A stretch of 64,000 bases of DNA from CAVTWS01 sp963738445 (GTDB lineage Bacteria > Actinomycetota > Acidimicrobiia > Acidimicrobiales > SHLQ01). Each line of letters begins with the position of its first letter. Within the stretch, counting starts at the first letter, position 1. Both the position numbers and the translations under genes were made by a program. This document shows, in pieces, positions 44,237 to 54,203 of this stretch. The notes beneath the pieces are model-generated. The model was not told the DNA's origin and ran no database searches. It saw only the letters and a list, made by a program, of their open reading frames with translations. The stretch spans positions 186,001 through 250,000 of the forward strand of contig CAVTWS010000004.1 in the NCBI GenBank assembly GCA_963738445.1. Reading direction: 5' to 3'.

Positions 44237-45483
44237 CGACGGCGACCTCTCGACCTCCCACCCTGGGTCGACTGCTCGGTCCGGGTGCCGTGGAGACGGC
44301 GATCTTCGCGCTCAGCCTGCTGACCGGACCGGTGGTCAGCCGCGCCCTGGGGGAAGACGGACGGGGAAGCCTCGCCGCGGTGCTCGTGCCGACCCAGTTG
44401 GTGGGATGGGTGCTCCTCCTGGGCGTTCCCTACGGCTCCTCGATGCTGATCCGGCGGGCCGACCGCCAGGCGCTGCTCGACGGCGCGTGGCGCGTCGCGC
44501 TCCTGATCGCGACCCCGATCTGCGCGGTCCTGTGGCTGCTGGCCCCGTCCTTGCTGGGCGGACATCCCACGCTGACCGTCGGGTGGTTCCGAGCCGGGCT
44601 GGTCGGAGCCGTGCTGTCGATCCCGACGATGACAGCCGTGCATCTCGGGCTGATGCGTCACGGCGCCAGCTGGAAGTACGCGCTGGCCCGCGGTGTGCAC
44701 CTGGTCGGGTACAGCGTTGCGGTGGTGGCGTTCGCGCTCGCCGGTGACCTGTCGCTCGGTCGGGCCCTCGGGTGTTGGATCGGCGCGTACCTGGTCAGCC
44801 GACTCGGGCTCGTGGTGGCGTTCGGCGCGTGGCCCCGAGGCTGGGGCACCACATCGTTGGTGCTCGAGCAACTCCGGATCGGTCGGGCCCAGGCGGTCAT
44901 CGCCGTGGCGACGACCTCGCTCGGTCGGATCGACCAGGTCTTCATGGCCGTCATCTCGACATCGGCGGAGCTGGGCGCGTATGCGATCGCGGCCACGGCC
45001 GTGCAGATCAGCCTGCCGATCGCCAAAGGCCTCGCCGACGCGGTCACGCCGGCCGCGTTCGCCCGCGACGATGGAGCGTTGTTCGAGCGGGCGGTCTCGG
45101 TGGCGTTCCTCAGCTCGTTGGCCGTGGGTGGGCTCACTGCGGCGCTGGCACCATGGTTGCTTCCGACGGTCTTCGGCGACGACTTCTCGTCCTCGGTTCG
45201 CCTGCTGTGGCTGCTCGTTCCGGGCCAGATCCTCTACAACACGGCCTGGGTCGTGAGCGCCCGCCATCTCGGTTCTGGTCGTCCGGGTGTGGCGGCGAAA
45301 GCCATCGTTGCCGCGGCGACGTTGAACGTCGCCCTGATCGTCCCGGCCGTCAGCGTGCTGGGACCCGAAGGCGCCGCCGGATTGACGAGCGTGTGCCAGG
45401 CGGTGTTCCTCATCGGGGTGTGGTTCCGCCGCCACGATCTCGGAGCGCCGCCGCTGGCTCGAGCTCAGGTGGTGACGGCATGA
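44233..45483 (+). CDS. Polysaccharide flippase (Wzx/MATE-like)
   Basis: A 416-residue protein with about 12 hydrophobic helices and the flippase start LGRLLGPGAVETAIFALSLLTGPVVSRALGEDGRG. The middle has LGRIDQVFMAVISTSAELGAYAIA, which matches the polysaccharide-transporter family repeat. It would move lipid-linked repeat units across the membrane for the Wzy-like enzyme. GTG 44233 overlaps the previous stop by four bases; the next gene overlaps its end by four bases. Confidence 0.82.
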   Translation: MTTATSRPPTLGRLLGPGAVETAIFALSLLTGPVVSRALGEDGRGSLAAVLVPTQLVGWVLLLGVPYGSSMLIRRADRQALLDGAWRVALLIATPICAVLWLLAPSLLGGHPTLTVGWFRAGLVGAVLSIPTMTAVHLGLMRHGASWKYALARGVHLVGYSVAVVAFALAGDLSLGRALGCWIGAYLVSRLGLVVAFGAWPRGWGTTSLVLEQLRIGRAQAVIAVATTSLGRIDQVFMAVISTSAELGAYAIAATAVQISLPIAKGLADAVTPAAFARDDGALFERAVSVAFLSSLAVGGLTAALAPWLLPTVFGDDFSSSVRLLWLLVPGQILYNTAWVVSARHLGSGRPGVAAKAIVAAATLNVALIVPAVSVLGPEGAAGLTSVCQAVFLIGVWFRRHDLGAPPLARAQVVTA

Positions 45484-46760
45484 CCTCGATCGGCTCGCCG
45501 CTTCGCATCCTTCACGTCGACAAGTTCGGATCCCGCGCCGGCGGCGGTGCCCCGGGGTACATGCTGGATCTCGTTCTCGCTCAGCGGGAGCTCGGGCATC
45601 ACGTCGAGTTCCTCGCCACCGACGGTCCGACCGATGTGCCCACCCGGTACCGGTCGGCGTTCCCGCCGCGGATCTCCCTGGCGCCGCCTCCGAGCGGGGT
45701 CTCCGAGCAGGTGGCGACCGCCGCCACGATGGTGTGGTCGCGGCGAGCGGCGAAAGCCATGAGCGCGATCCTCGATGACTTCCGTCCGGATGTCGTCCAC
45801 TGTCACAACCTGTACCACCAGCTGTCGCCGTCGGTGCTGAGGCCGGTGGCCAAACGCGGCATCCCGGCCGTCATGACCGTTCACGACTACAAGCTGGTGT
45901 GTCCGACCTATCGGCTGATCGACGGCGCCGGGCGTCATTGCGAGCGCTGTGTCGAGGGCGGGGTGACCAACGTGGTGCGCCGCCGATGCCAGGGGGGCTC
46001 GCGGATGCAGAGCGCGGTGCTCATGGCGGAGTCGGGCCTGCACCGGCTTCTCGGTGCCTATGACCCGATCGCCGCCTTCTTGTGCCCGAGCCAGTACCTG
46101 GCCGACCTGTTCGATCGGGCCGGTCACGGCGACCGGGTCAGGCACGTGCCGTACGGATGTGAGCTCAGCGACGTCGAGCCGCGGACCGAGCCGGGTCGCG
46201 GTGTCCTCTACGGCGGCCGGCTCAGTCCGGAGAAGGGGGTCGATCTGCTCATCTCGGCCGTCGCCCGGCTGGAGGACACGACCTTGACGATCTGCGGCGA
46301 CGGACCCTCCCGCCCCGCTCTCGAGGCGCAGGCCGCCGAGATGCTCGGGTCTCGGGCCCGCTTCCTGGGCCATGTCGCTCGATCCGAGCTGCTGCGCCGA
46401 GTCGCCGAAACCGGGGTGGTGGCCGCGCCGTCGGTCTGGGCGGAGAACCAGCCGTTGATGATCCTCGACGCCATGGCGTGCGGCGTGCCCGTGGTGTCGG
46501 GCGACGCCCCGGCGTTGCGCGAGATGGTGCGGCCCGGTATCTCGGGCTCGACGGTGGACCCCCGTGACATCGGGGCCTTCGCGGCGGCGCTGGCGTTCTA
46601 CGAAGCCGATCCCGACGCCCAACGCACGATCATGGAGACCGCACCGGCGGCGTTGTCGGCGACCCACGACATGGGTCGCCATCTGCACCTGCTCGACGAG
46701 CTGTACCGCTCGTTCTCGCCGGGCGATCCGTCGACCGAGGCGGTGGAACGACATGGGTGA
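45480..46760 (+). CDS. Family 4 glycosyltransferase
   Basis: A 426-residue retaining glycosyltransferase with a GT-B fold. It starts LRILHVDKFGSRAGGGAPGY with the Gly-rich acceptor loop. The HDYKLVCPTYRLIDGAGRHCERC segment has a Cys cluster typical of this subgroup. The C-terminal domain has LYGGRLSPEKGVDLLI and PSVWAENQPLMILDAMACGVPVV (ExxxxxxxE motif). It overlaps the flippase stop (ATGA) and its end overlaps the next gene by eight bases. Confidence 0.88.
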   Translation: MTSIGSPLRILHVDKFGSRAGGGAPGYMLDLVLAQRELGHHVEFLATDGPTDVPTRYRSAFPPRISLAPPPSGVSEQVATAATMVWSRRAAKAMSAILDDFRPDVVHCHNLYHQLSPSVLRPVAKRGIPAVMTVHDYKLVCPTYRLIDGAGRHCERCVEGGVTNVVRRRCQGGSRMQSAVLMAESGLHRLLGAYDPIAAFLCPSQYLADLFDRAGHGDRVRHVPYGCELSDVEPRTEPGRGVLYGGRLSPEKGVDLLISAVARLEDTTLTICGDGPSRPALEAQAAEMLGSRARFLGHVARSELLRRVAETGVVAAPSVWAENQPLMILDAMACGVPVVSGDAPALREMVRPGISGSTVDPRDIGAFAAALAFYEADPDAQRTIMETAPAALSATHDMGRHLHLLDELYRSFSPGDPSTEAVERHG

Positions 46761-47917
46761 GCCGCTGCGCGTGGCGTTCGTCGGCCACAAGACGTTGCCG
46801 GCGAATTACTGGCGGCGTCGAGGTGTACGCCGAGGAGGTGGGGGCTCGATTGGCCGAGCGTGGCGTCACGGTTCTCTCGTTCACCTCCACGGTCGGGTCG
46901 GACGGCGTGGTTCACCGCGGCGTCGAGTGCCGCCGGGTCGGTCGGCTCGACGGCAAACACCTGGGAGCGCTCACCCAGGCCTTCACGGCCACGATCGCCG
47001 CGTGTCGCTCGCAGGTCGATGTCGTCCACTTCATGGCCATGGGCCCGGCGATCTTCGCTCCCGTCGTTCGGTGGTTCACGGACGCCGCGATCGTGGTGAC
47101 GGTGGCCGGCCGCGACGACCTACGCCGCAAGTGGGGCCCGGTGGCTCGGCGCCTCATGCGCGTGTCGTACTTCGCCTGCACCCGGACCTCGGATGCGCTC
47201 ATCGGTGTGTCGCAGGCCCTGACCGACGAGTTGGCGCCCGTCGCCCGCGGGCAGTGCGTCCACATCGCCAACGGCGTCTCGATCCCGCCGGCGCCGTCCG
47301 TCGACGTGGCCGGCCTGGTTCTGGGCCCCCGTCCCTTCGTGCTCTACGCCGGTCGGCTCGTGCCGGAGAAGCGGATCGAGATCCTGATCGAGGCCTTCCG
47401 CGGAATCGAGATGGACATCGACCTGGTGCTCGCCGGAGGGCCGGCCGGCGCACGCGGCTACGAGGCGTCGCTGCACGCCCAGGCCGCCGGAGATCCCCGC
47501 ATCCGATTCCTCGGCCATCGGAGCGCCGACGAGGTCGATGCCCTGATGCGGCTGGCCTCGTTGTTCGTGCTGCCGTCAGAGCTCGAGGGGTTGCCGATCG
47601 CGCTCCTCGAGGCGACCGGACGCAGCATCCCGGTGGTGGTGAGCGACCTGCCGTGTCACCGCGAGGTGCTCCTCACCGGAGGCCCGGGAGCCCGGTTCGT
47701 GCCCGTGGGTGACGTGGAGGCGCTCCGACGGTCGATGGAGGCGGTGCTGCGGGACCCGACCGCGCAACTCGACGCCAGCGCTCGCGCCGAGCGGATCCGG
47801 GCCACGCATTCCTGGGATCGAGTCGCCTATCAGGTCGAGGCCGTCTACCGGGGGGTCGTGCAGGACCGCCGGGTGAGCGTTCGTCGCCGGGCTCGACGAC
47901 CAGTGGAGGCTCGATGA
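46753..47917 (+). CDS. Family 4 glycosyltransferase, frame broken once
   Basis: A second GT-B glycosyltransferase. The start MGEPLRVAFVGHKTLPANY and the following GGVEVYAEEVGARLAERG are in different frames because of one extra T near 46810; dropping it gives the family motif PANYGGVEVYAEEV and 387 residues. The C-terminal domain has VLYAGRLVPEKRIEILIEAF and LEGLPIALLEATGRSIPVVV. The lesion sits inside the highly conserved acceptor loop, so I think it is an assembly error. ATG 46753 lies inside the previous gene, and its stop overlaps the P450 start. Confidence 0.85.
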
Positions 47918-49441
47918 CGGGCTGGCGTCTGTGGTCCGCGCTCGTCCTGCTGCTCGTCCCCTGGCCGGTGTGGCGATACGTCTACTGGTTCGTTCGTCAT
48001 CGGCGCACCTCGCTGAACGCAGCTGGCCTGTCGGCCGCTCTCGTCGCGTACAGCGGGCTGGTGGTCGTCGAGCGCGACGTGGGCGCCGCAGGCGTTGGCG
48101 GCGCTGATGATCACCGTGGGGGTGGTCGCGGTCGGGTCCGGGCTTCTGGCCCGCCGGCAGTTCGGGCGCCGGTGGGGTCTGCCACCTGGCGCCCTGCATG
48201 TGCTCCCGATCGCGGCGTTCGAAGACCCGAACCACCTGGCCCGTCAGGCCGAACGCCTGGGTCCGGTGTTCAAGATCGCCAACACCCTGCCCACCCCCCG
48301 ACTTCGGCCGACGGTCTGCGTCGTGGGGTTGAGCCTCGGTCGAGACTTGCTGCGCGATCACGATGTGGACCTGGCGGCGCCGGCGCTGCCGACGAGCCAG
48401 GCGGTGCCGTCGGGCTTCCTCCGCAACATGGAGCGAGCCGACCACGAGCGGTACTCGCCCTTGTTCCGGGCCGCGGCGGCCGCGATGTTGCTCCCTGACA
48501 TCGAGTCGGCGGGCCCGGAGCTGGCCCGGCTGATTGCTGCGCTGCGTACCGGCGAACCCGCCGGGGTCCATCCTGGCGCCGCCATCAGGACGGCGGTCCG
48601 CGGCATTCTGATCCCGGGAGTCGTCGGTGTTTCGGACCGGGCCGATGTCGACTTCGTCAACAGCTCCATCGACGACATCGAGGCGGGTGCCCGCCGGTGG
48701 AAACCCGTCGAGCCCCGTCGTCGATCGTTCCAGCGGACGATCGACCATCTTGGGGCTCGCGTCGACGATCTCCTGCCCACCTCCTTGCTGGCGGGCGCGT
48801 TGGCGCGCCGCCCGGCTGACCTCAAGAGCGATGTCGTCATCGGGAACGCGGTCCAGATCGTCGCCCTCAGCACCACCGACGTGAGTGCCCTGATGGTGTG
48901 GGTGATCGACACGTTGGCCCGCCAGCCGGCCCAGGCCGAGCGTGTGCGGGCTGACATCGCGACGGGCGACGAGCAAGCGACGACCGCTTTCCTGCGGGAA
49001 GTGCTCCGGCTGAACCAGTCGGAGTACGTCCACCGAGTGGCTCAGAAGACCTTCTGGTTCCATGGCCATCGGATCCCGGCCGGTTGGACCGTGCGGATCT
49101 GCGTGCGCGAATCGCATCGACTGGCGTCCAGCTTCGATCAACCGGACCTCTTCGATCCCGATCGATTCGCAGCGGCGCTTCCCGACCGGTCGCTCTACAG
49201 CCCCTTCGGTCTCTTTCGCCACCACTGCATCGGAGGCGGCCTGACCCTCGCCATCGGCGGCCTCGTGCTGCGGGCGCTGTTGTCGGAGCACACTGTCGAT
49301 CTCGTTCGCGACGCTTCGCCGGAGCACAACCCCAACCACTGGGAGCCCGGTCGGCGACTTCGCGTCCGCCTCGTCCCGGCGGGCGCCGTCGATTCCAGCC
49401 TCGTCGAGGTTGCCCAACGAGCCGCCCCTCAGGGAGTCTGA
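47914..49441 (+). CDS. Membrane-anchored cytochrome P450, frame broken once
   Basis: The second frame is a cytochrome P450: the helix-K motif FLREVLRL, the heme loop PFGLFRHHCIGGGL with the thiolate Cys, and an I-helix ending STTDVSALMVWVID. The first frame supplies three hydrophobic segments (WSALVLLLVPWPVWRYVYWF, AGLSAALVAYSGLVVV and, after the break, ALMITVGVVAVGSGLL). One extra base near 48088 separates them; skipping it gives RDVGAQALAALMIT and 508 residues. The protein would be a P450 with an N-terminal membrane anchor, unusual in bacteria, at the end of the polysaccharide operon. If the shift is real, two proteins exist instead. Confidence 0.78.
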
Positions 49442-49471
49442 GCCCCCGACACTCGACGGAGGCCAGCGCCC

Positions 49472-50674
49472 ATGGGACTACGCGGAGATGCCTGCATCGT
49501 CGGGTACACCGAGCGGCGCTCGGAGCGTCGCCCCGCCGGGCCGTACCGGCTGACGATCGAGCAGTGGGCGGATCTCGCGGCCGAGGCGCTGCGCGATGCC
49601 GGGATCTCGGCGGCAGAGGTCGACGGGCTGGTGTGTGCCGGTGACATCAGCGAGGCCTCGCTCTTCGTGCCGGCCACGATCGCCGAGTACTGCGGTTGGT
49701 CGGTGAACCTGGCCGAGCGGGTCGACCTCGGAGGGGCCGGTCCCGTCGGGATGATCTGGCGGGCGGCGGCCGCCATCGAGCTCGGGATCTGCGAGGTCGT
49801 GGTGGTGGCCACGCCGTCGGGTCTGGCGCCGCCGCCGCCGGTGGCGCGGCCCTACGACGACCGGGTGGTGTTCGGCGCCTCGAGCAGCAAGTGGGGGTCG
49901 CCGCAGGCGGAGTTCGAGCTGCCCTACGGCAACGTGGCCCAGAACTGTGGGTACGCCATGTATGCGCAGCGGTACCACGAGGACTACGGCTGGGACGAAC
50001 GAGCGCGGGCCAAGATCGCGGTCGATCAGCGCACGAGTGCCTGTGCCAACCCGGCGGCCGTGTTCTACGGACACCCGATCACCATCGACGACGTTCTCGC
50101 CTCGAGGGTCATTGCCGAGCCGCTCCACCTCCTGGAGATCGTCATGCCGTGCTTCGGTGGTGCCGCCGTGGTGGTGTGCTCCGCGGAACGGGCGCGCCGG
50201 ACGCCCCACCGACCGGTCGTCGTCGCCGGATTTGGCGAGCGCCTCACGCACAAGACGCCCACCTACTCGCCCGACTTCCCGCACACGCCCGTTTCCGCGG
50301 CGGCGGCATCGGCCTTCGGCATGTCCGGCCTCGCCCCGCGGGACATGGACATGGTCCAGCTCTACGACTGCTACACGATCACCGTCCTGCTGACGATCGA
50401 GGACTCCGGCTTCTGCGATCGGGGCGAGGGCCAGGCCTTCGTCCGGGATCACGACCTCTCGTTCTCCGGTGACTTCCCGTGCAACACGCATGGTGGCCAA
50501 CTCGGGTTCGGGCAGCCCGGGCTCTCCGGAGGGATGTCCCAGGTCGTGGAGGCCACCCGCCAGATCCAGGGACGAGCCGGGGACCGCCAGCTGCACCGCC
50601 ACGACACGGCGTACGTGACCGGCACCGGCGGGGTGATGAGCGAGCAGAACGCGCTCGTGCTGAGGGGGTCCTGA
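49472..50674 (+). CDS. Thiolase-family protein (lipid-transfer type)
   Basis: A 400-residue protein of the non-decarboxylating thiolase fold, subgroup often annotated lipid-transfer protein. It has DACIVGYTERRSERR at the start, LAERVDLGGAGPVGMIWRAAAAI in the first half, and GELGF-like HGGQLGFGQPGLSGGMSQVVEA near the end with GTGGVMSEQNALVL. The Cys nucleophile of true thiolases is not at the usual place. It precedes a DUF35 gene by one base; such pairs act together in CoA-thioester chemistry, for example steroid side-chain breakdown. GGAGG precedes ATG 49472. Confidence 0.85.
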   Translation: MGLRGDACIVGYTERRSERRPAGPYRLTIEQWADLAAEALRDAGISAAEVDGLVCAGDISEASLFVPATIAEYCGWSVNLAERVDLGGAGPVGMIWRAAAAIELGICEVVVVATPSGLAPPPPVARPYDDRVVFGASSSKWGSPQAEFELPYGNVAQNCGYAMYAQRYHEDYGWDERARAKIAVDQRTSACANPAAVFYGHPITIDDVLASRVIAEPLHLLEIVMPCFGGAAVVVCSAERARRTPHRPVVVAGFGERLTHKTPTYSPDFPHTPVSAAAASAFGMSGLAPRDMDMVQLYDCYTITVLLTIEDSGFCDRGEGQAFVRDHDLSFSGDFPCNTHGGQLGFGQPGLSGGMSQVVEATRQIQGRAGDRQLHRHDTAYVTGTGGVMSEQNALVLRGS

Positions 50675-50675
50675 C

Positions 50676-51083
50676 ATGTCCGACGCCGGGCCACCCCGCC
50701 CGAACCCGACCCCGGTCTCGGCGCCCTTCTGGGAGGCTCTCCGGGACGAACGGGTCGTGCTTCAGCGCTGTGGAGCGTGCGAGGCGTGGGTGTACTACCC
50801 CCGTGTTCGGTGCCCTCGTTGCCTCGGCGCTGATCTGGTGTGGACACCGGTCAGCGGCCATGGCCACATCTCCACCTTCACCGTAACCCGTGTGCCCACC
50901 GCCCCCGTGTTCGCCGGGGAGGTGCCGCAGATGATCGTCGTGGTCGAGCTCGACGAGGGACCGAGGTTGACCGCGACCTTGGTGAGCACCGAACCGGATC
51001 AGGTCCGCATCGGGGCCGCGGTCGAGCCGGTGTTCGACCACGGGTCCGACGGCGTCACCCTGTTGCGGTTCCGCCCGCGTTGA
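50676..51083 (+). CDS. Zn-ribbon OB-fold protein (DUF35)
   Basis: A 135-residue DUF35 protein. Zinc-binding cysteines are in LQRCGACEAWVYYPRVRCPRC, and the OB-fold part runs GHGHISTFTVTRVPTAPVF to the end. It is the small partner of the thiolase-family protein before it (one base apart). Family members bind acyl-CoA and form complexes with thiolase- or MaoC-type partners. Its 3' end overlaps the convergent map gene by 29 bases. Confidence 0.88.
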   Translation: MSDAGPPRPNPTPVSAPFWEALRDERVVLQRCGACEAWVYYPRVRCPRCLGADLVWTPVSGHGHISTFTVTRVPTAPVFAGEVPQMIVVVELDEGPRLTATLVSTEPDQVRIGAAVEPVFDHGSDGVTLLRFRPR

Positions 51084-52059
51084 TGCGACGCCGGTTCTGA
51101 GGGATCCCCGCGGCGCTTCGACCATCAGCGGTCAGGGTGAGGATCTCGGCCCCGGCCTCGGTCACCACCACGGTGTGTTCGAACTGCGCCGTGGCCAACC
51201 CATCGGCGGTCACCACGGTCCAGCCGTCGTCCCAGGTGCGGTAGGCGTTCGTACCCGCCGTGAGCATGGGCTCGATGGTGAACACCAGGCCGGGCACGAG
51301 GACGGGCCCACGATCGCGTTCGATGGTGTGGTTCACGTGCGGTGGGCCGTGGAACGTTGCACCGATGCCGTGGCCGCCGTACTCCCGGACCACGCCGAAA
51401 CCGTGGGCGTGCGCAAAGGGCTGGATCGCTTCTCCGATGGAACCGAGAGCACGCCCGGGGAGCACGGAGTCGATGCCGAGGTGGAGCGCCTCCTGGGTCA
51501 GGTCGACCAACGCCTGGGTCGCTCGATCGGTCTGTCCGACGACGATCGTGGCCGAGGTGTCACCGTGCATCCCCTCGACGTAGGCGGTGACGTCGACGTT
51601 GACGATGTCGCCTTCGACGAGGGGCCGGCTGTCGGGGATGCCGTGGCATACGACTTCGTTGACCGATGTGCAGATCGACTTCGAGTAACCCTTGTAGTGC
51701 AACGTGCTGGGGTAGGCGCCGCGCTCGACGTAGGCCTGGTGGGCGATGGCGTCGAGCTGATCGGTGGTGATGCCGGGCTCCACGTGCTCCGCGGTGACGA
51801 GTAGGACTTCGGCAGCGATCCGTCCGGACTCGCGCAGTCGGTCGAGATCGGCGCCGTGATGGATCTCGAACCCGGTGGCGGACCAGCGCTCGCCTCGGAC
51901 GTACGGCGGGGACGCCAGATCAGGGCTGACGGTTCGTGGCGGCCCGACGGTTCCGGGTCGGACCGCCGCTCGCCGCACGTGGTCGCCATGACAACGTTTG
52001 AGCTTCCTGCTGCTGCCGCACCAGCACGGATCGTTCGACCGGAGCCGGGTCATGCCCAT
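51055..52059 (-). CDS. map: Methionine aminopeptidase with SEC-C zinc motif
   Basis: A 334-residue type I enzyme that removes initiator Met from new proteins. The N-terminal SEC-C-like motif is SNDPCWCGSSRKLKRCHGD. The catalytic domain keeps all five metal ligands: VNVDVTAYVEGMHGDTSATI (two Asp), GGHGIGATFH (His), FTIEPML (Glu) and QFEHTVVVTE (Glu). The N-terminal zinc motif marks actinobacterial MapB-like forms that dock on the ribosome. ATG 52059 or 52053 are both possible; CACACT lies 7 bases before the first. Confidence 0.93.
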   Translation of the reverse strand: MGMTRLRSNDPCWCGSSRKLKRCHGDHVRRAAVRPGTVGPPRTVSPDLASPPYVRGERWSATGFEIHHGADLDRLRESGRIAAEVLLVTAEHVEPGITTDQLDAIAHQAYVERGAYPSTLHYKGYSKSICTSVNEVVCHGIPDSRPLVEGDIVNVDVTAYVEGMHGDTSATIVVGQTDRATQALVDLTQEALHLGIDSVLPGRALGSIGEAIQPFAHAHGFGVVREYGGHGIGATFHGPPHVNHTIERDRGPVLVPGLVFTIEPMLTAGTNAYRTWDDGWTVVTADGLATAQFEHTVVVTEAGAEILTLTADGRSAAGIPQNRRRINAGGTATG

Positions 52060-52130
52060 GGGGTCCAGTGTGGCATGGCTACCGACCAAGGACACTGGCG
52101 GTTCGCCGGTGCGGCGAAGAGCATCGGTGC

Positions 52131-53240
52131 ATGGTCTCGCCGCTGCTCCCCGTCCTCGTCATCGTCGCGATCGCCGTCGCCGTCGCCGTGGCCCGCCGCC
52201 CAGCCTCGGGCTCACCCCGCTCGGTGAGCGAACCGCGATCGACAGCGGTGGTCAGGTGCCCCGCCACCACCGATCTGGCGGCGGCGCTCGACCGGGCCGT
52301 GGCGTCGGGTCTGATCACGGCGGACACTGCCGCGGCCATTCGGGCTCAAGAGGGTGCTGAGGCCGTGACGATTGACGCGGGCTCCCGCCCGGCCGTCGCC
52401 ACCCCCGAACCGAGACGGTCGCGCATCCCAGCCACGGCAGAGGCGCTGGGGTATGTGGGGGCGGCGGTGTTGATCCTGGGCCTGATCTCCCTCATCTCGA
52501 GCGCGTGGCCCGACATGCCGTTCGCCGCTCGGACTGCTGTGCTGGCGGCCACCGTCCTCGTGCTGTTCGGCGTGGGCACCACGCTCGACGACGACGAACC
52601 GATCGAATGGCGCCTGCGAAGTGTCGTGTGGGGCCTGTCGATCGGGGCGGCGGCAGGACTTGCGGCCCACGTTGTGGTCGACGGCTTCGGATGGACCGAG
52701 GAGGCCGTGGCGGTCGCCACCGGTTCGGTGGCCGCTCTCTACGGAGTGGCCTTGTGGCGGTTGAAGGATCGACCGACCTGTCAGGTCGGCACGTTCGTGG
52801 GCATCGTGGTGGCGATGATCGGGGTGACGTCGTGGTTGGATGGATCGCCGGCCATGGGGCTCGCCGTCATGGCTGTCGGAGTGCTCTGGCTGGCGTTGGC
52901 TCGCCTCGACAAGGTCCCGCCCCGTTATGCCGGCGTCGTGCTCGGTTGCGCAGCGCTTCTCATGGGCCCGGGGATCACCTCGGAGTCGTGGTCCACGGCG
53001 GCCCCGTTGATCGGGCTGGTGGTCGGCGCCGGTCTGGTGGCGATGGGGGCGGTCCGCGCCGGGTTGCTCGTCACCGCGGCCGGGGTGATCGGCGTGATCG
53101 TGTACCTGCCTTGGTCGCTGTCGGAGCTGTTCGGCGACGCTGTGGGTCCCGCCGTGATCCAGGTGGTCACCGGAGCCGCCCTGCTCGGCGCCATGGTCGT
53201 GCTGTTGCGGTACCGGCACCGGAACGGGGCCGAAGTGTGA
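52131..53240 (+). CDS. DUF2157-like multi-pass membrane protein
   Basis: A 369-residue protein with a helix at residues 3-20, a soluble region with LAAALDRAVASGLITADTAAAI (typical of DUF2157 starts), then about ten hydrophobic helices (LGYVGAAVLILGLISLIS onward). The segment EEAVAVATGSVAALYGVALW and the polytopic end match DUF2157-type proteins. Its function is unknown. No SD is obvious before ATG 52131. It is divergent from map and convergent with the lipoprotein gene. Confidence 0.72.
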   Translation: MVSPLLPVLVIVAIAVAVAVARRPASGSPRSVSEPRSTAVVRCPATTDLAAALDRAVASGLITADTAAAIRAQEGAEAVTIDAGSRPAVATPEPRRSRIPATAEALGYVGAAVLILGLISLISSAWPDMPFAARTAVLAATVLVLFGVGTTLDDDEPIEWRLRSVVWGLSIGAAAGLAAHVVVDGFGWTEEAVAVATGSVAALYGVALWRLKDRPTCQVGTFVGIVVAMIGVTSWLDGSPAMGLAVMAVGVLWLALARLDKVPPRYAGVVLGCAALLMGPGITSESWSTAAPLIGLVVGAGLVAMGAVRAGLLVTAAGVIGVIVYLPWSLSELFGDAVGPAVIQVVTGAALLGAMVVLLRYRHRNGAEV

Positions 53241-53241
53241 C

Positions 53242-53257
53242 TCACCCGTCGGGGTGA
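53242..53257. terminator. Hairpin between convergent genes
   Basis: TCACCC, GTCG, GGGTGA fills the 18-base gap between two convergent genes. The stem is only 6 base pairs and no T run follows, so this is a modest candidate. Confidence 0.35.
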
Positions 53258-53258
53258 C

Positions 53259-54203
53259 TCACCGGGACCCGATACGCAGGGGATAGCTCACCACGTTGAT
53301 GTCGGATCCGTCCTCGGCCGACGACTCGAAGACGTCGAGGCGGACCTCACCCGTCACGTCAGCCGGAAGGTCGATGTCGACCGCGAAGGTGCCCCACGTG
53401 CCCGTCCCCGAGGAGGCGGTGGTGAACCCCTCGGCCAGCACCGTGCCGGCATCGTCCGTGACGCGGTAGAGCACGTTGGCCTCGAACGTGTTGGCCTCTC
53501 CGCGGACCGTGAACGACGAGCGTACGGGTACGACGGGCGAAGGGTTCTCGACAAGGATCGCCGGCCGCACGTCCTGGGAACCGTCGCGGGTGAGTCCGTC
53601 CCCGACCTCCGCGCCGTGGGTGCCGACGAACTCCTGATCGATCCCTTCGACCCGGAATCGCACCCGCTCGATGCCGTCGAACTGGGTCGCAGTGAAGACG
53701 ATCTGAGCCAACCGCATCCCTTCTCCGAGGGTGCCACCCGCTTGCGTGAACTCAGATGTGAGGTCGACGACAGCGGTGTCGCCGTCGATCTCGACGCCGA
53801 GCACTCGGGTGCCCACCGGGAAGGCCGTGGTCATGCCGAGGGCCTGCTCGATCTCGTCGGGACCGCCGCCGACCACGATCCGGAGCGCCTCCGTCAGGGG
53901 GTCGTCGGTCATGACCTCACGGAGTGAGGCCCCGAGACGTTCGGGGGTGCCACGGGCGGTCGGGATGGTCCACGCCCAATAGACGTTGACCAGATCGCGC
54001 GCCGCTTCGGGGGTGGCCGAGGTGACCACGGGAGTCGACGTCGTCTCGGGCGGGAGGGTGGTCGCGAGGGCAGTCGTCGTGGTGGACACGACAGCCGGGC
54101 CGGTTGACGTGGTCGAGTTGGTGGGGAGGGCGGTCGAGCCGTCGTCGCCACATCCGGTGATGGCGGCGACGGCCATGATCACGACCAGGGTCAGCCGTCG
54201 CAC
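53259..54203 (-). CDS. Lipoprotein with GerMN and Gmad2-type domains
   Basis: A 314-residue exported protein. The signal VVIMAVAAITGC ends in a lipobox-type Cys near residue 18, followed by a Thr/Ser-rich linker. A GerMN-type domain (about residues 70-190) contains GTRVLGVEIDGDTAVVDLTSEF, and a Gmad2 Ig-like domain (about residues 220-310) contains VRSSFTVRGEANTFEANVLYRV. Such lipoproteins occur in spore and cell-wall settings. It is the last gene of the minus-strand operon and overlaps the channel gene by 13 bases. Confidence 0.82.
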   Translation of the reverse strand: MRRLTLVVIMAVAAITGCGDDGSTALPTNSTTSTGPAVVSTTTTALATTLPPETTSTPVVTSATPEAARDLVNVYWAWTIPTARGTPERLGASLREVMTDDPLTEALRIVVGGGPDEIEQALGMTTAFPVGTRVLGVEIDGDTAVVDLTSEFTQAGGTLGEGMRLAQIVFTATQFDGIERVRFRVEGIDQEFVGTHGAEVGDGLTRDGSQDVRPAILVENPSPVVPVRSSFTVRGEANTFEANVLYRVTDDAGTVLAEGFTTASSGTGTWGTFAVDIDLPADVTGEVRLDVFESSAEDGSDINVVSYPLRIGSR

